DNA of 8,636 nt from Armatimonadota bacterium (lineage in GTDB: Bacteria; Armatimonadota; Fimbriimonadia; Fimbriimonadales; Fimbriimonadaceae), in contig JAEYWW010000188.1 in NCBI GenBank assembly GCA_023428805.1, positions 1-8,636 of the forward strand, written 5' to 3'. The notes under the pieces are model-generated. The model did not search any database. It was not told the origin of the DNA and worked only from the letters and a program-made list of their open reading frames with translations. A program made the translations under genes and the position numbers. Numbering within the stretch: position 1 is the stretch's first letter; each line of letters opens with the position of its first letter. Positions 1-6,283 of this stretch are shown in pieces.

Positions 1-179
1 TTCTTGTGGTGTCCCTGATTGGCCTTTGCTTGAATACGGTGGTCAAGACGGTCTTCAACGCCATTCTCCCGTTCAGTCCAATGGTCGATGCGCGGCTGGC
101 CACGATCATGGCGGCAGGGTGTGTCGCAGTCTGGAATTTCCTCGGTCAGCGGCTTTATGCGTTCCGGAAGAAGCAATGA
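1..179 (+). CDS. GtrA-like membrane protein, C-terminal end only (5' end outside window)
   Basis: This is the last 58 codons of a gene that begins before the window, read in the frame starting at base 3 and ending with TGA at 177-179. The visible protein has two hydrophobic helices (roughly VVSLIGLCLNTVVKTVF and ARLATIMAAGCVAVWNF). It closes with WNFLGQRLYAFRKK, which resembles the usual GtrA-family ending of an aromatic residue, an Asn-Phe-Leu, an Arg, then an aromatic-Phe-Arg before a basic tail. GtrA-family proteins are small four-helix inner-membrane proteins thought to move lipid-linked sugars across the membrane for surface polysaccharide or glycan assembly. The stop codon overlaps the aroE start (ATGA), so the two genes are translationally coupled. 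With only the C-terminus visible, the family call is probable rather than certain. Confidence 0.7.
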   Translation, partial: LVVSLIGLCLNTVVKTVFNAILPFSPMVDARLATIMAAGCVAVWNFLGQRLYAFRKKQ

Positions 180-982
180 CCGACTTTTGGGAAATCGACG
201 AGATTGGCGGGTGCGACTTTGCGGTTGTGGGGGATCCGATCAGTCACTCCCGTTCGCCGAAGATGCATTCCGCCGCCTATCAATCATGCGGTTTGCCCTT
301 TTCCTATCGCGCTGTGAGAGCTGAAGCCGGAAGGCTCCAGGAAGCTCTGGACAGGCTGCTCGATCATGGGTGTCGCGGGGTCAATGTGACGCTGCCGCTC
401 AAGTTCGAAGCGGTGGAATGGGCGGAGCACTTGGAGGATTGGGAGGGCTGCCTGCCGCTGGCGGGCGCGAACACTTTGAACCTGATTACCCGCGCGGCCA
501 TCAGCACGGATGAGAGCGGTTTTTTGGCTTCGATCGGCAGTCCCGCGCCAGGCCGAGCTTTGATCCTCGGGGCAGGTGGATCAGCGCAGGCCCTCGCTCT
601 CAGACTCAAGAATGAGGGCTGGGAGGTGGCTGTGTGGAACCGGACCGCATCGAAGTGGCAGGACTTTGCGGATGAGTTTGAGGTGCTGGATTTGGCCGAT
701 CCCAGCGGAGCAGATTTGATCGTCAACGCGACTTCCGCAAGTCTGAGTGAATCAGAGCTGCCGGTCTTATGGGATCGCGCGGGGAGCCACGCGCTGGCCT
801 ATGACCTTGCCTATGGCGACGAGCCGACGATCTTCCTCCAACGGGCGATCCAATGTGGCCTCCGAGCCCAGGACGGAAGGCGGATGTTGATGGAGCAGGG
901 GGCCTTGGCCTTTGAGTGGTGGCTGGGCATTCCCGCGCCTCGAGAGGATATGCTAACCGCCATCTCATGGGCGTGCGCGTAG
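176..982 (+). CDS. aroE: Shikimate dehydrogenase (AroE)
   Basis: AroE reduces 3-dehydroshikimate to shikimate with NADPH in the cytoplasmic shikimate pathway. The 268-residue length is normal for the family. The N-terminal substrate domain shows VVGDPISHSRSPKMH (residues 17-31) and NVTLPLK, with the catalytic lysine at K76. GANT follows at 97-100, and TDESGF carries the partner aspartate D112. The Rossmann domain shows LGAGGSAQA (131-139), the NADP-binding NRT (155-157) and VNATSASL (183-190). The C-terminal part keeps DLAYGDEPT and DGRRMLMEQGALAF. The frame stays open upstream to base 26, but ATG 176 is chosen because it overlaps the preceding stop as ATGA, has a GGAAG ribosome site at 166-170, and places the first motif at the usual distance. 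Residue 31-32 is His-Ser where many homologues have His-Asn; this is a minor change. Confidence 0.95.
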   Translation: MTDFWEIDEIGGCDFAVVGDPISHSRSPKMHSAAYQSCGLPFSYRAVRAEAGRLQEALDRLLDHGCRGVNVTLPLKFEAVEWAEHLEDWEGCLPLAGANTLNLITRAAISTDESGFLASIGSPAPGRALILGAGGSAQALALRLKNEGWEVAVWNRTASKWQDFADEFEVLDLADPSGADLIVNATSASLSESELPVLWDRAGSHALAYDLAYGDEPTIFLQRAIQCGLRAQDGRRMLMEQGALAFEWWLGIPAPREDMLTAISWACA

Positions 983-1896
983 CGAATCAGGAGACGCTGG
1001 ACTTGGCAGCGGGGATCATTCGGCGCGGGGGCGTCGTAGTGATGCCGACCGAAACCGTCTACGGCCTGGCCTGCAACGCGATGGACGCGGATGCGGTGAG
1101 GCGGGTCTTTGAGATCAAGGGCCGTCCAGAGGACAATCCGCTGATCGTTCACATTTCCAGTGCGGATCAACTGAAAACAGTTGCCGCAAGCTGGCCGAAA
1201 GAGGCGGAAATTCTCGCCGAACGGTTCTGGCCTGGACCGCTGACGATGGTGCTTCCGAAGAATCCGAAAGTGCCGAACGAAACCACGGCGAAGCTCGATA
1301 CCGTTGCCGTCCGGGTGCCGGGACACATGGTGGCGCGAGAACTGATTCGGCTGGCGGGGGTTCCGGTGGCCGCGCCGAGCGCGAATCTATTCATGTCGCT
1401 CTCCCCGACAACCGCGGAGGCCGTCGACCCGGAAATCCAGGTCGATGTGGACATGATTATTGATGGCGGGCCCTGCGAGGTTGGATTGGAGAGCACGGTG
1501 ATTGATCTCACCGGGCCGCATCCGCGCATTCTTCGTCCCGGGGCGGTGACGCGCGCCCAAATTCAATCCACTTTAGGGCGGCCACTCGGCGAACTTCCGC
1601 CCCCGGAAGTCAAACGATCCCCGGGAATGTACGCCCGTCACTACGCGCCGAAGACGAAGCTCGTGATGGTCGATGAGGTCGGGGAGGATGCAACAGGATT
1701 GGTTTTTCAAGAGCCCGCCAATGGACGGCAGTTCAAGATGCCCCTGGACCCCACAGCTTATGGCGTCCTTCTCTATGCCGCTCTGAGAAGACTTGATCTT
1801 CTCAACTCAGCGGAAATCCAAGTCGCAATGCCACCGCAGATTCCGGAATGGGAAGCGGTCAACGATCGCCTCCGCAAAGCGGCGGGCCAGGCATAG
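967..1896 (+). CDS. L-threonylcarbamoyladenylate synthase, full-length Sua5 type
   Basis: This enzyme makes threonylcarbamoyl-AMP from threonine, bicarbonate and ATP, the first step of the t6A37 modification of ANN-decoding tRNAs. The 309-residue protein begins with a YrdC fold: PTETVYGLACNAMD (27-40), KGRPEDNPLIVHI (51-63), FWPGPLTMVLPK (87-98), VAVRVPGH (113-120), APSAN (136-140) and GLESTVID (173-180). A linker with SPGMYARHYAP (218-228) follows, then the Sua5 C-terminal domain with PTAYGVLLYAALRRLD (262-277) and a final DRLRKAA. Having both domains makes it the long Sua5 form rather than the short TsaC form. ATG 967 overlaps aroE by 16 bases; an in-frame start at 916 would add residues not typical of the family. 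A GAGAGGA at 942-948 is rather far for a ribosome site, so coupling to aroE translation probably matters. GTG 973 is an alternative start. Confidence 0.94.
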   Translation: MGVRVANQETLDLAAGIIRRGGVVVMPTETVYGLACNAMDADAVRRVFEIKGRPEDNPLIVHISSADQLKTVAASWPKEAEILAERFWPGPLTMVLPKNPKVPNETTAKLDTVAVRVPGHMVARELIRLAGVPVAAPSANLFMSLSPTTAEAVDPEIQVDVDMIIDGGPCEVGLESTVIDLTGPHPRILRPGAVTRAQIQSTLGRPLGELPPPEVKRSPGMYARHYAPKTKLVMVDEVGEDATGLVFQEPANGRQFKMPLDPTAYGVLLYAALRRLDLLNSAEIQVAMPPQIPEWEAVNDRLRKAAGQA

Positions 1897-1955
1897 TTTC
1901 CTACATAAGTCCCCAGGGCAGGTGCATCGTTTACAAAATAGTGTAGATTGATTGC

Positions 1956-2537
1956 GTGTCCGGTCAAAACCTTCTCGCCCAGCATCACTTGATGACCCGA
2001 ATCTCCGTCAAGCCTCGTGATCTCGAAGGGCCGGATTTCACCGAGGACGAGCTGAGGACTTTGGTTGAGGCGGGCATTCACGTTCCAGACCATAGTCGGC
2101 TCGCGCCCTGGCGGTTCAACTTGGTTCTTCCTGAGAATCAAAAAGAGTTCAACGAAAAGCTCGCGGATCGAATGCTGGAACGCGACCCGAACACCCCCGA
2201 CCGTGCGCTGGCGGCGTGGCGAGACGAGAAGATCGTTCCGCTGGTTCTGGTGGTTGGCGCAAAGCTGATCTACGATCATCCCAAAGTTCCGGTTTGGGAA
2301 CAGTTGCAGAGCTGCGGCGCCGCCTGCATGAATGTGATGAATGCCGCTCATGCGCTTGGACTGGGAGGGCAGTGGCTTTCAAGCTGGCCCTGCGAGGATG
2401 ATGTGGTCAAGTCCTGGTTTGGACTGGAGGCGAGCGATGCGATCGTCGGGATCATCTATCTTGGCCGACCAACGGCGACGCCGCAGGAACGTGAGCGGGC
2501 GAAGTTTGAAGACGTCGCCGCCATCTGGCGGGGCTGA
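1956..2537 (+). CDS. Small nitroreductase-family flavoprotein, YdjA-like
   Basis: This is a 193-residue protein of the FMN-dependent nitroreductase superfamily, closest in layout to the short YdjA-type oxidoreductases, which act as homodimers with NAD(P)H; their natural substrate is generally unknown. Near the N-terminus RISVKP (15-20) takes the place of the FMN-phosphate-binding Arg-x-Ser. It is followed by the YdjA-like stretch AGIHVPDHSRLAPWRF (39-54), a cofactor and dimer helix QLQSCGAACMNVMNAAHALGLGGQW (116-140), and a C-terminal IVGIIYLGRP (163-172). GTG 1956 is the first start after an in-frame TAG at 1944-1946 and supplies the short helix normally found before the Arg-x-Ser site. ATG 1992 would leave almost nothing before it. 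No convincing ribosome site precedes either start. The gene is 59 bases downstream of sua5, may share its transcript, and is followed at once by a strong hairpin. Confidence 0.88.
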   Translation: MSGQNLLAQHHLMTRISVKPRDLEGPDFTEDELRTLVEAGIHVPDHSRLAPWRFNLVLPENQKEFNEKLADRMLERDPNTPDRALAAWRDEKIVPLVLVVGAKLIYDHPKVPVWEQLQSCGAACMNVMNAAHALGLGGQWLSSWPCEDDVVKSWFGLEASDAIVGIIYLGRPTATPQERERAKFEDVAAIWRG

Positions 2538-2545
2538 ATCTATTC

Positions 2546-2575
2546 TGGGTGAGGCGTTTCATTCCGTCTCCCCCA
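2546..2575 (+). terminator. Strong stem-loop after the nitroreductase gene, possible terminator
   Basis: The left arm TGGGTGAGGCG (2546-2556) pairs with CGTCTCCCCCA (2565-2575) around an 8-base loop. That gives 11 positions with one T-C mismatch and one G-U pair. The hairpin begins 8 bases after the nitroreductase stop and is the best stem I found in any intergenic gap. There is no T-run after it, so it is not a textbook intrinsic terminator. It could also be an RNA 3'-end stabiliser or act with Rho. Confidence 0.45.
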
Positions 2576-2690
2576 TGAGGGTTGCCTTGAAATCGTCCGA
2601 TTTATTCTCATGGATACACTTGGCGTGACTTGACAACATTGAACAGTTGGCGGACACACGTCAGATGATTTGCATGGGGGTTGGTGTAGG

Positions 2691-2726
2691 TTGTCTTACA
2701 CTTTTTTTATGCTGGTTTGTAGACAA
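2691..2726 (+). repeat. Inverted repeat ending on the start codon of the histidine kinase
   Basis: TTGTCTTACA (2691-2700) is the reverse complement of TGTAGACAA (2718-2726) apart from one extra T. The loop is 17 bases and contains a run of seven T. The right arm ends on the A of the ATG at 2726. It could be a weak mRNA hairpin shading the start, a regulator-binding site, or chance. The rest of the 2538-2725 gap shows no clear promoter. Confidence 0.3.
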
Positions 2727-4645
2727 TGCCTCAAGTGAGAAGATCGTGGGAGCAGTGGCTCTGGCATTTGCCGAACTGGGTGCATTTTCTCATTGCGTTC
2801 TGCATCACCTCGGTGGTCATCGCCCAAAGGCTCTACTTGAGTGATTTTTTTGGCAACCGCGCTCCGTTTGTGCTTTCGACGATTGCGGTTGCCATCGCCG
2901 CATATATTGGAGGGCTCTGGCCGGGGCTGCTTTCTGCGGCGCTTTCCCTGTTCTTTGGCATTCTGTTTTTTGTGTCTCCGGCTGGCACTCTAGCGATCGG
3001 CGATCCTGCAGTCGGGTACACGATAGTTGCCTTCGCTGGCGCCTGGACATTCATCAGTATTGTCTGCGACCGGCTGCGGGCGATGGCTCGGAGCACGCGG
3101 GTTCTGGCTCATGATCTTTCAGCGGAGCAGGGACGGCTGGACACCATCATCTCCAGCCTGTCTGATGCCTACTGCGCGATCAACAATCGAGGCCACCTCG
3201 TTCGCCACAACGAGGAATTTCGGCAGTTGCTGGGTGACAAGGGCGAGATTCGAGGGATGGCGATTTGGGATCGGCTGCCGAAATTTCACGATGCCAATGT
3301 TGCGGAGGATCTCCAAGAATCTCTTGTAAAAAGGCAGTCACTGAACAAAGACCTCTTTGATCCGGCGACGGGCCGTTGGACCAACATGCGGTCGTATTCC
3401 ACTCGGGACGGACTGTTTGTTTTGTGGCGGGACATCACCGACCAAAAGGAGTGGGATCAGCGGCGCGAAAAGCTCTTGGCTGATGAACGGTCTGCCCGCA
3501 CGGAAGCGGAGCTGACCAGCCGCCTCAAAGACGAATTTCTCGCCACTCTTTCGCACGAGCTGCGGACACCTCTGACCGCTATTCTTGGCTGGGTTGAACT
3601 GCTGCAGGCCAAGGAGAATGAAAACGAGGAGGCCAGAGAGGGTTTGGGTGCGATCGGCGCGGCCTCTCAGCGATTGGCCAGTCTGATTGAAGAGCTTCTC
3701 GACATCAGCCGAATCAATGCAGGCAAGGTCAAGCTGCAGCTTGAGTTTCTGAACCTTGCCGACGAAGCCTTGGAGGCAGTTGAGGTCGCCCGTTCCACAG
3801 CGGCGGCAAAAGGAATCACCCTCAACCTTGTGACCGAGGTGCCCGACGCCATCGTGAGGGCCGATCCGCCCCGCCTGCAGCAGGTCATCGCAAATCTGAT
3901 CACGAACGCGCTCAAGTTCACGTCTGCTGGAGGAACTGTGACTGTGAGGACATTCATGATGGATTCTCAGCATGCGGTCGAAGTCTGCGACACTGGGGAA
4001 GGGATTGAGCCCGAGTTTCTTCCATTTGTTTTTGACCGATTCCGGCAATCAGACGCCTCCGTGACCCGCCGCCACGGGGGGCTCGGACTGGGGCTGGCGA
4101 TTGTGAAGCAATTGGTTGATCTCCACGGCGGAACCGTCCAAGCCTTCAGTGAAGGAGTGGGGAAGGGTGCGACCATTCGCGTTCTCCTGCCAGTCGCCAT
4201 CCTGGATGCGCCCTTGCCCAGCGCACGAGCGCAGGAAAAACCGCTTGTTGATCTTGAAAAAGTTCATATTCTTCTTGTTGAAGATGACGAGGGGTCAAGG
4301 ATCATCCTTCGCAAATTGCTGGAGACTTCAGGCGCGCGAGTTTTCGAGGCATCGGGGGGGCGTGAGGCGTTGGCGATCTTGGATGAAAGCCGCCCCATGA
4401 TCATCATCAGCGACGTGGGGATGCCGGAGATGGACGGATACGAGTTCGTCAAATCGCTCCGGGCGCGAACGGATATTTGGGCCTCAACTCCTGTCATCGC
4501 GCTCACTGCATTTGCCCGCCCCGAGGACAAGAAGGAGGCGTTGGCGGCTGGATTCAGCGCTCATCTTGCCAAGCCGGTCAAGACAACTGATCTTCTGAAG
4601 TCGGTGAAGAGTGTTCTTGCTGACGGACGACGGGTTCTGCACTGA
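2726..4645 (+). CDS. Membrane-bound hybrid sensor histidine kinase (DUF4118-like TM domain, PAS, HisKA, HATPase, receiver)
   Basis: This 639-residue protein senses a signal at or near the inner membrane and relays phosphate from histidine to an attached receiver. Four hydrophobic segments (about 20-36, 46-63, 65-84, 96-114), with NRAPFVLSTIAVAIAAYIGG and WPGLLSAALS, resemble the KdpD-type DUF4118 membrane domain. A PAS-like domain (about 134-238) ends in WRDITDQKEW. HisKA carries SHELRTPL with the phospho-acceptor H277. The ATPase domain shows N-box N390/N394, DTGEGI (422-427), FDRFRQSD (436-443) and GGLGLGL (451-457). The receiver (about 512-632) has acidic D520/D521, phospho-acceptor D563, T594 and K616, so every key residue is present. 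There is no HPt or DNA-binding domain, so the phosphate must leave through a protein encoded elsewhere, or the receiver is regulatory. ATG 2726 lacks a clear ribosome site; GTG 2735 or TTG 2768 are possible. The signal is unknown. Confidence 0.93.
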   Translation: MPQVRRSWEQWLWHLPNWVHFLIAFCITSVVIAQRLYLSDFFGNRAPFVLSTIAVAIAAYIGGLWPGLLSAALSLFFGILFFVSPAGTLAIGDPAVGYTIVAFAGAWTFISIVCDRLRAMARSTRVLAHDLSAEQGRLDTIISSLSDAYCAINNRGHLVRHNEEFRQLLGDKGEIRGMAIWDRLPKFHDANVAEDLQESLVKRQSLNKDLFDPATGRWTNMRSYSTRDGLFVLWRDITDQKEWDQRREKLLADERSARTEAELTSRLKDEFLATLSHELRTPLTAILGWVELLQAKENENEEAREGLGAIGAASQRLASLIEELLDISRINAGKVKLQLEFLNLADEALEAVEVARSTAAAKGITLNLVTEVPDAIVRADPPRLQQVIANLITNALKFTSAGGTVTVRTFMMDSQHAVEVCDTGEGIEPEFLPFVFDRFRQSDASVTRRHGGLGLGLAIVKQLVDLHGGTVQAFSEGVGKGATIRVLLPVAILDAPLPSARAQEKPLVDLEKVHILLVEDDEGSRIILRKLLETSGARVFEASGGREALAILDESRPMIIISDVGMPEMDGYEFVKSLRARTDIWASTPVIALTAFARPEDKKEALAAGFSAHLAKPVKTTDLLKSVKSVLADGRRVLH

Positions 4646-5318
4646 TCCAGCGCCGATGCCGGCATTTGGGGCAACGTCCGGAGTCAACAAGCACCTCTGC
4701 TACATAGCCGCATTCGAGGCAGGCTGCGGGAAGTGTGATGTCGTGCAGGAGGTCGCCGTGCAGTTCATCGGGTGGAGGAACGAGAGGCAATCCGAAGTTG
4801 TGAGTCTCCTTATCACTCCGAAATATGCTGAGTTCTCCTGATGACTCCCAATAGGCTATCCCAACCTGTCCGAGATTGGAATAGCCCTTTTCACGGAGCA
4901 TCAGATAGATTTCATCACTGGCCAGCCGTTCTCGACGGAGATTTTCGATGGTGATTACTCCGTCCTCCACCATGAGCTGGCTCTGTTTTTCCAGAATGGC
5001 TTCAGCTTGAGGACTGCGGGACTTGAGCAAACCGACAAGAAATTCTACGACGATCAGGGTTGTGATCACGGCCATGCCGTGAATCAGAGGAACATCCGCC
5101 TGGAACATGGGATCACCGACGGCGGAGCCCAATGCGATGATGACGACAAGCTCAAGCGCACTGAGGCGTCCCATTCCTCGCTTGCCCATCAGTCGGAGCA
5201 TCATCAAGGCGAAAACATAGAGGAAGACCGTTCGAAAGGCGATCTCAGCGATGAAGAAGGGGGGTTCGTCACCGAAGAAGATTCTCTGCCAATCAAACGG
5301 CCTAATCTCTTTTTCCAC
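4578..5318 (-). CDS. YetF/DUF421 family membrane protein with C-terminal zinc ribbon
   Basis: This is a 246-residue inner-membrane protein of the YetF/YcaP (DUF421) family, whose biochemical role is not firmly established. Three hydrophobic segments (about 21-41, 55-70, 79-98) surround the family signature LRLMGKRGMGRLSALELVVIIALGS (41-65, shown here from the translation). A soluble domain (about 100-180) follows, with LMVEDGVITIENLRRERL typical of the family. The C-terminus adds an apparent zinc ribbon, with Cys pairs C200/C203 and C216/C219 separated by 12 residues. This is an extension compared with the short YetF proteins I know. The GTG at 5318 gives an N-terminus (FDWQRIFFGDEPPFF) that fits the family. 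The gene lies 8 bases after the BON lipoprotein gene in the same direction. Its last 21 residues overlap the kinase gene on the other strand. Confidence 0.9.
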   Translation of the reverse strand: MEKEIRPFDWQRIFFGDEPPFFIAEIAFRTVFLYVFALMMLRLMGKRGMGRLSALELVVIIALGSAVGDPMFQADVPLIHGMAVITTLIVVEFLVGLLKSRSPQAEAILEKQSQLMVEDGVITIENLRRERLASDEIYLMLREKGYSNLGQVGIAYWESSGELSIFRSDKETHNFGLPLVPPPDELHGDLLHDITLPAACLECGYVAEVLVDSGRCPKCRHRRWISAEPVVRQQEHSSPTSEDQLS

Positions 5319-5326
5319 GTGCCCGT

Positions 5327-5728
5327 TTACTGAGCTTTGACTTCAAGCTCATTTTTGAGCGGCTGCTTCGCACCCTGCTCCTTCATGATCTGCGCAGCAA
5401 TTTCACCGGCAGTCTTTTTGAGGTCCGCAGTCTTCACGTGGCCAGTCAGTTCAACTTGATCCGCAGTGGAGTTGACATCAATTTTGTTGGCGGGATCATT
5501 GAGAAGAGGGTTGGCGACAATCGCCGTCTTGATGAGGCCTGTCAACCCGGTGGCGGCGGCGTCAGCGGCGCCTTCACGAATTCTCTCTCCCACATCAGCC
5601 GATTCTTCCTTCACGTTGGCTTCATTTCTCTGGGCATCTTCCTTCATGCCTTCCGCTGTGTTTTGGCATCCGAGCATCAGTCCGAAGCTCATCAGTGCTG
5701 CCAGGATGAGGAGTGCGTTCAACTTCAT
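5327..5728 (-). CDS. BON-domain lipoprotein
   Basis: This 133-residue protein has a short positive N-terminus, a hydrophobic core and the lipobox LMLGC, so it should be lipidated at C21 and anchored in the envelope after export. Q22-N23 follow the cysteine rather than Asp, which in E. coli would favour the outer membrane. Residues 22-58 are charged and probably a helical linker. Residues 62-131 form a BON domain, with a helix carrying IKTAIVANPLLNDPANKIDV, then VELTGHVKTADLKKTAGEIAAQI with the conserved glycine G96. BON proteins such as OsmY and DolP bind phospholipid membranes and protect the envelope during osmotic or other stress. An AGGA ribosome site overlaps the end of the upstream gene, whose stop is 2 bases before this ATG. 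DUF421 follows 8 bases later, which implies a shared function in the envelope. Confidence 0.9.
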   Translation of the reverse strand: MKLNALLILAALMSFGLMLGCQNTAEGMKEDAQRNEANVKEESADVGERIREGAADAAATGLTGLIKTAIVANPLLNDPANKIDVNSTADQVELTGHVKTADLKKTAGEIAAQIMKEQGAKQPLKNELEVKAQ

Positions 5729-5730
5729 AT

Positions 5731-5994
5731 TTATGTCCTAGAATTGTTCTGCATCACCCTCAATCCTCTCTCGAATTCATCAAGCCACGAATTGAGGCGT
5801 CTGCGGTCTTGTGGAAGGGCCTTTTCTGCATCCAATCTCACCAGCTCCTTCTCAATCTGAATTGCATCTCTCCTGAGTCGAAGCTGGATGAGGGACCGAC
5901 GCGCCATATCCACGGGTCGGGTTGCGGCTAGGGGCTGACTGACCTGTGATTTCAAGGCCAGCCAGCGATCCTGCAATTTTTCGAGCTTGGTCAT
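5731..5994 (-). CDS. Unrecognised 87-residue helical protein
   Basis: I do not recognise this protein. The 87 residues have no signal peptide, no membrane segment and no cysteine. They are rich in Arg, Leu, Glu and Asp, with long runs of probable helix: KLEKLQDRWLALKSQVSQ (3-20), then from about 29 to 58, then LNSWLDEFERGLRVMQ (67-82). This suggests a small cytoplasmic helical bundle or a coiled coil. The frame remains open upstream to 6132, but that extension is a serine- and histidine-rich shadow of the neighbouring DUF1328 gene. ATG 5994 is chosen because it follows the DUF1328 stop by 4 bases. The gene ends 2 bases before the BON lipoprotein start, and its last codons contain that gene's ribosome site. 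Tight placement on both sides is the main evidence that it is real. Confidence 0.7.
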   Translation of the reverse strand: MTKLEKLQDRWLALKSQVSQPLAATRPVDMARRSLIQLRLRRDAIQIEKELVRLDAEKALPQDRRRLNSWLDEFERGLRVMQNNSRT

Positions 5995-5998
5995 CGGT

Positions 5999-6169
5999 TC
6001 ACAATGCCCGACGTGATCCGCCCCGCATGATGAGGGAAACCACGAAGAGAATGATGAAGACGAAGAACAGAATCTGTGCGATCGAAGCGGATGCTCCCGC
6101 GATGCCGCCGAATCCGAAGATTCCGGCCACAAGCGCGATGATGAAAAAGACGGCTGCCCAGTAAAGCAT
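5999..6169 (-). CDS. DUF1328 family small membrane protein (YtjA-like)
   Basis: This 56-residue protein, shorter than common ORF cut-offs, begins [20 protein letters not shown] and continues with [16 protein letters not shown] and [16 protein letters not shown] before the end at SRRAL. It has two membrane helices (about 6-23 and 29-47) joined by the Gly/Ala/Ser-rich turn typical of DUF1328, with a short basic tail. The length matches the family; E. coli YtjA is of similar size. The molecular function is unknown, but in other bacteria such genes are often found with envelope or general-stress genes. The ATG at 6169 is preceded by AAGGAG with 9 bases of spacing. It is the first gene of the leftward cassette and is followed 4 bases later by the 87-residue protein. 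Confidence 0.9.
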   Translation of the reverse strand: MLYWAAVFFIIALVAGIFGFGGIAGASASIAQILFFVFIILFVVSLIMRGGSRRAL

Positions 6170-6283
6170 TCTTGGTTACTCCTTGTTGGTCCGGCAATTG
6201 GTTGCCTTGCTGAACTGTTTTACGACAGCGGCTATTGGAGCCAGATAAAGGGAGTTTTCCCAGGCATAGAAAAAAGATAAGAG
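6170..6283. other. Gap between the ABC permease and the DUF1328 cassette
   Basis: These 114 bases separate two leftward gene groups. On the minus strand I see two small stems: GGGA/TCCC around AAAC (plus-strand 6251-6262), followed by TTT, and CTGT/ACAG. Both are too short to call a terminator. There is no convincing promoter, so the cassette could be read through from the transporter operon or could have its own unusual promoter. Confidence 0.4.
6179..6184 (-). promoter_or_regulatory. Ribosome binding site of the DUF1328 gene
   Basis: On the minus strand AAGGAG lies 9 bases before the ATG at 6169. It fixes the start of this very short gene and supports its reality. It is one of the few near-consensus ribosome sites in the window. 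Confidence 0.75.

Noticed and set aside
811..1326. Open frame of 171 codons on the minus strand across aroE and sua5
   Set aside because: It spans the overlap of two well-supported genes on the other strand and resembles no family.
2630..2635. TTGACA resembling a -35 promoter element upstream of the kinase
   Set aside because: No acceptable -10 element lies 16-18 bases downstream, so a promoter cannot be claimed.
2647..2844. 65-residue hydrophobic frame starting at TTG just before the kinase
   Set aside because: It overlaps the kinase start by over 100 bases, needs a TTG start without a ribosome site, and most of it is a shifted reading of the kinase membrane region.
3338..4048. Open frame of 236 codons on the minus strand inside the kinase gene
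   Set aside because: It is antisense to intact HisKA and ATPase motifs, and its translation has no recognisable domain or ribosome site.
4656..4665. Perfect 10-base palindrome ATGCCGGCAT
   Set aside because: It has no loop, lies inside the DUF421 coding region and occurs once; chance is enough to explain it.
6214..6228. CTGT/ACAG small inverted repeat upstream of DUF1328
   Set aside because: A four-base stem is too short to support a terminator or operator call.
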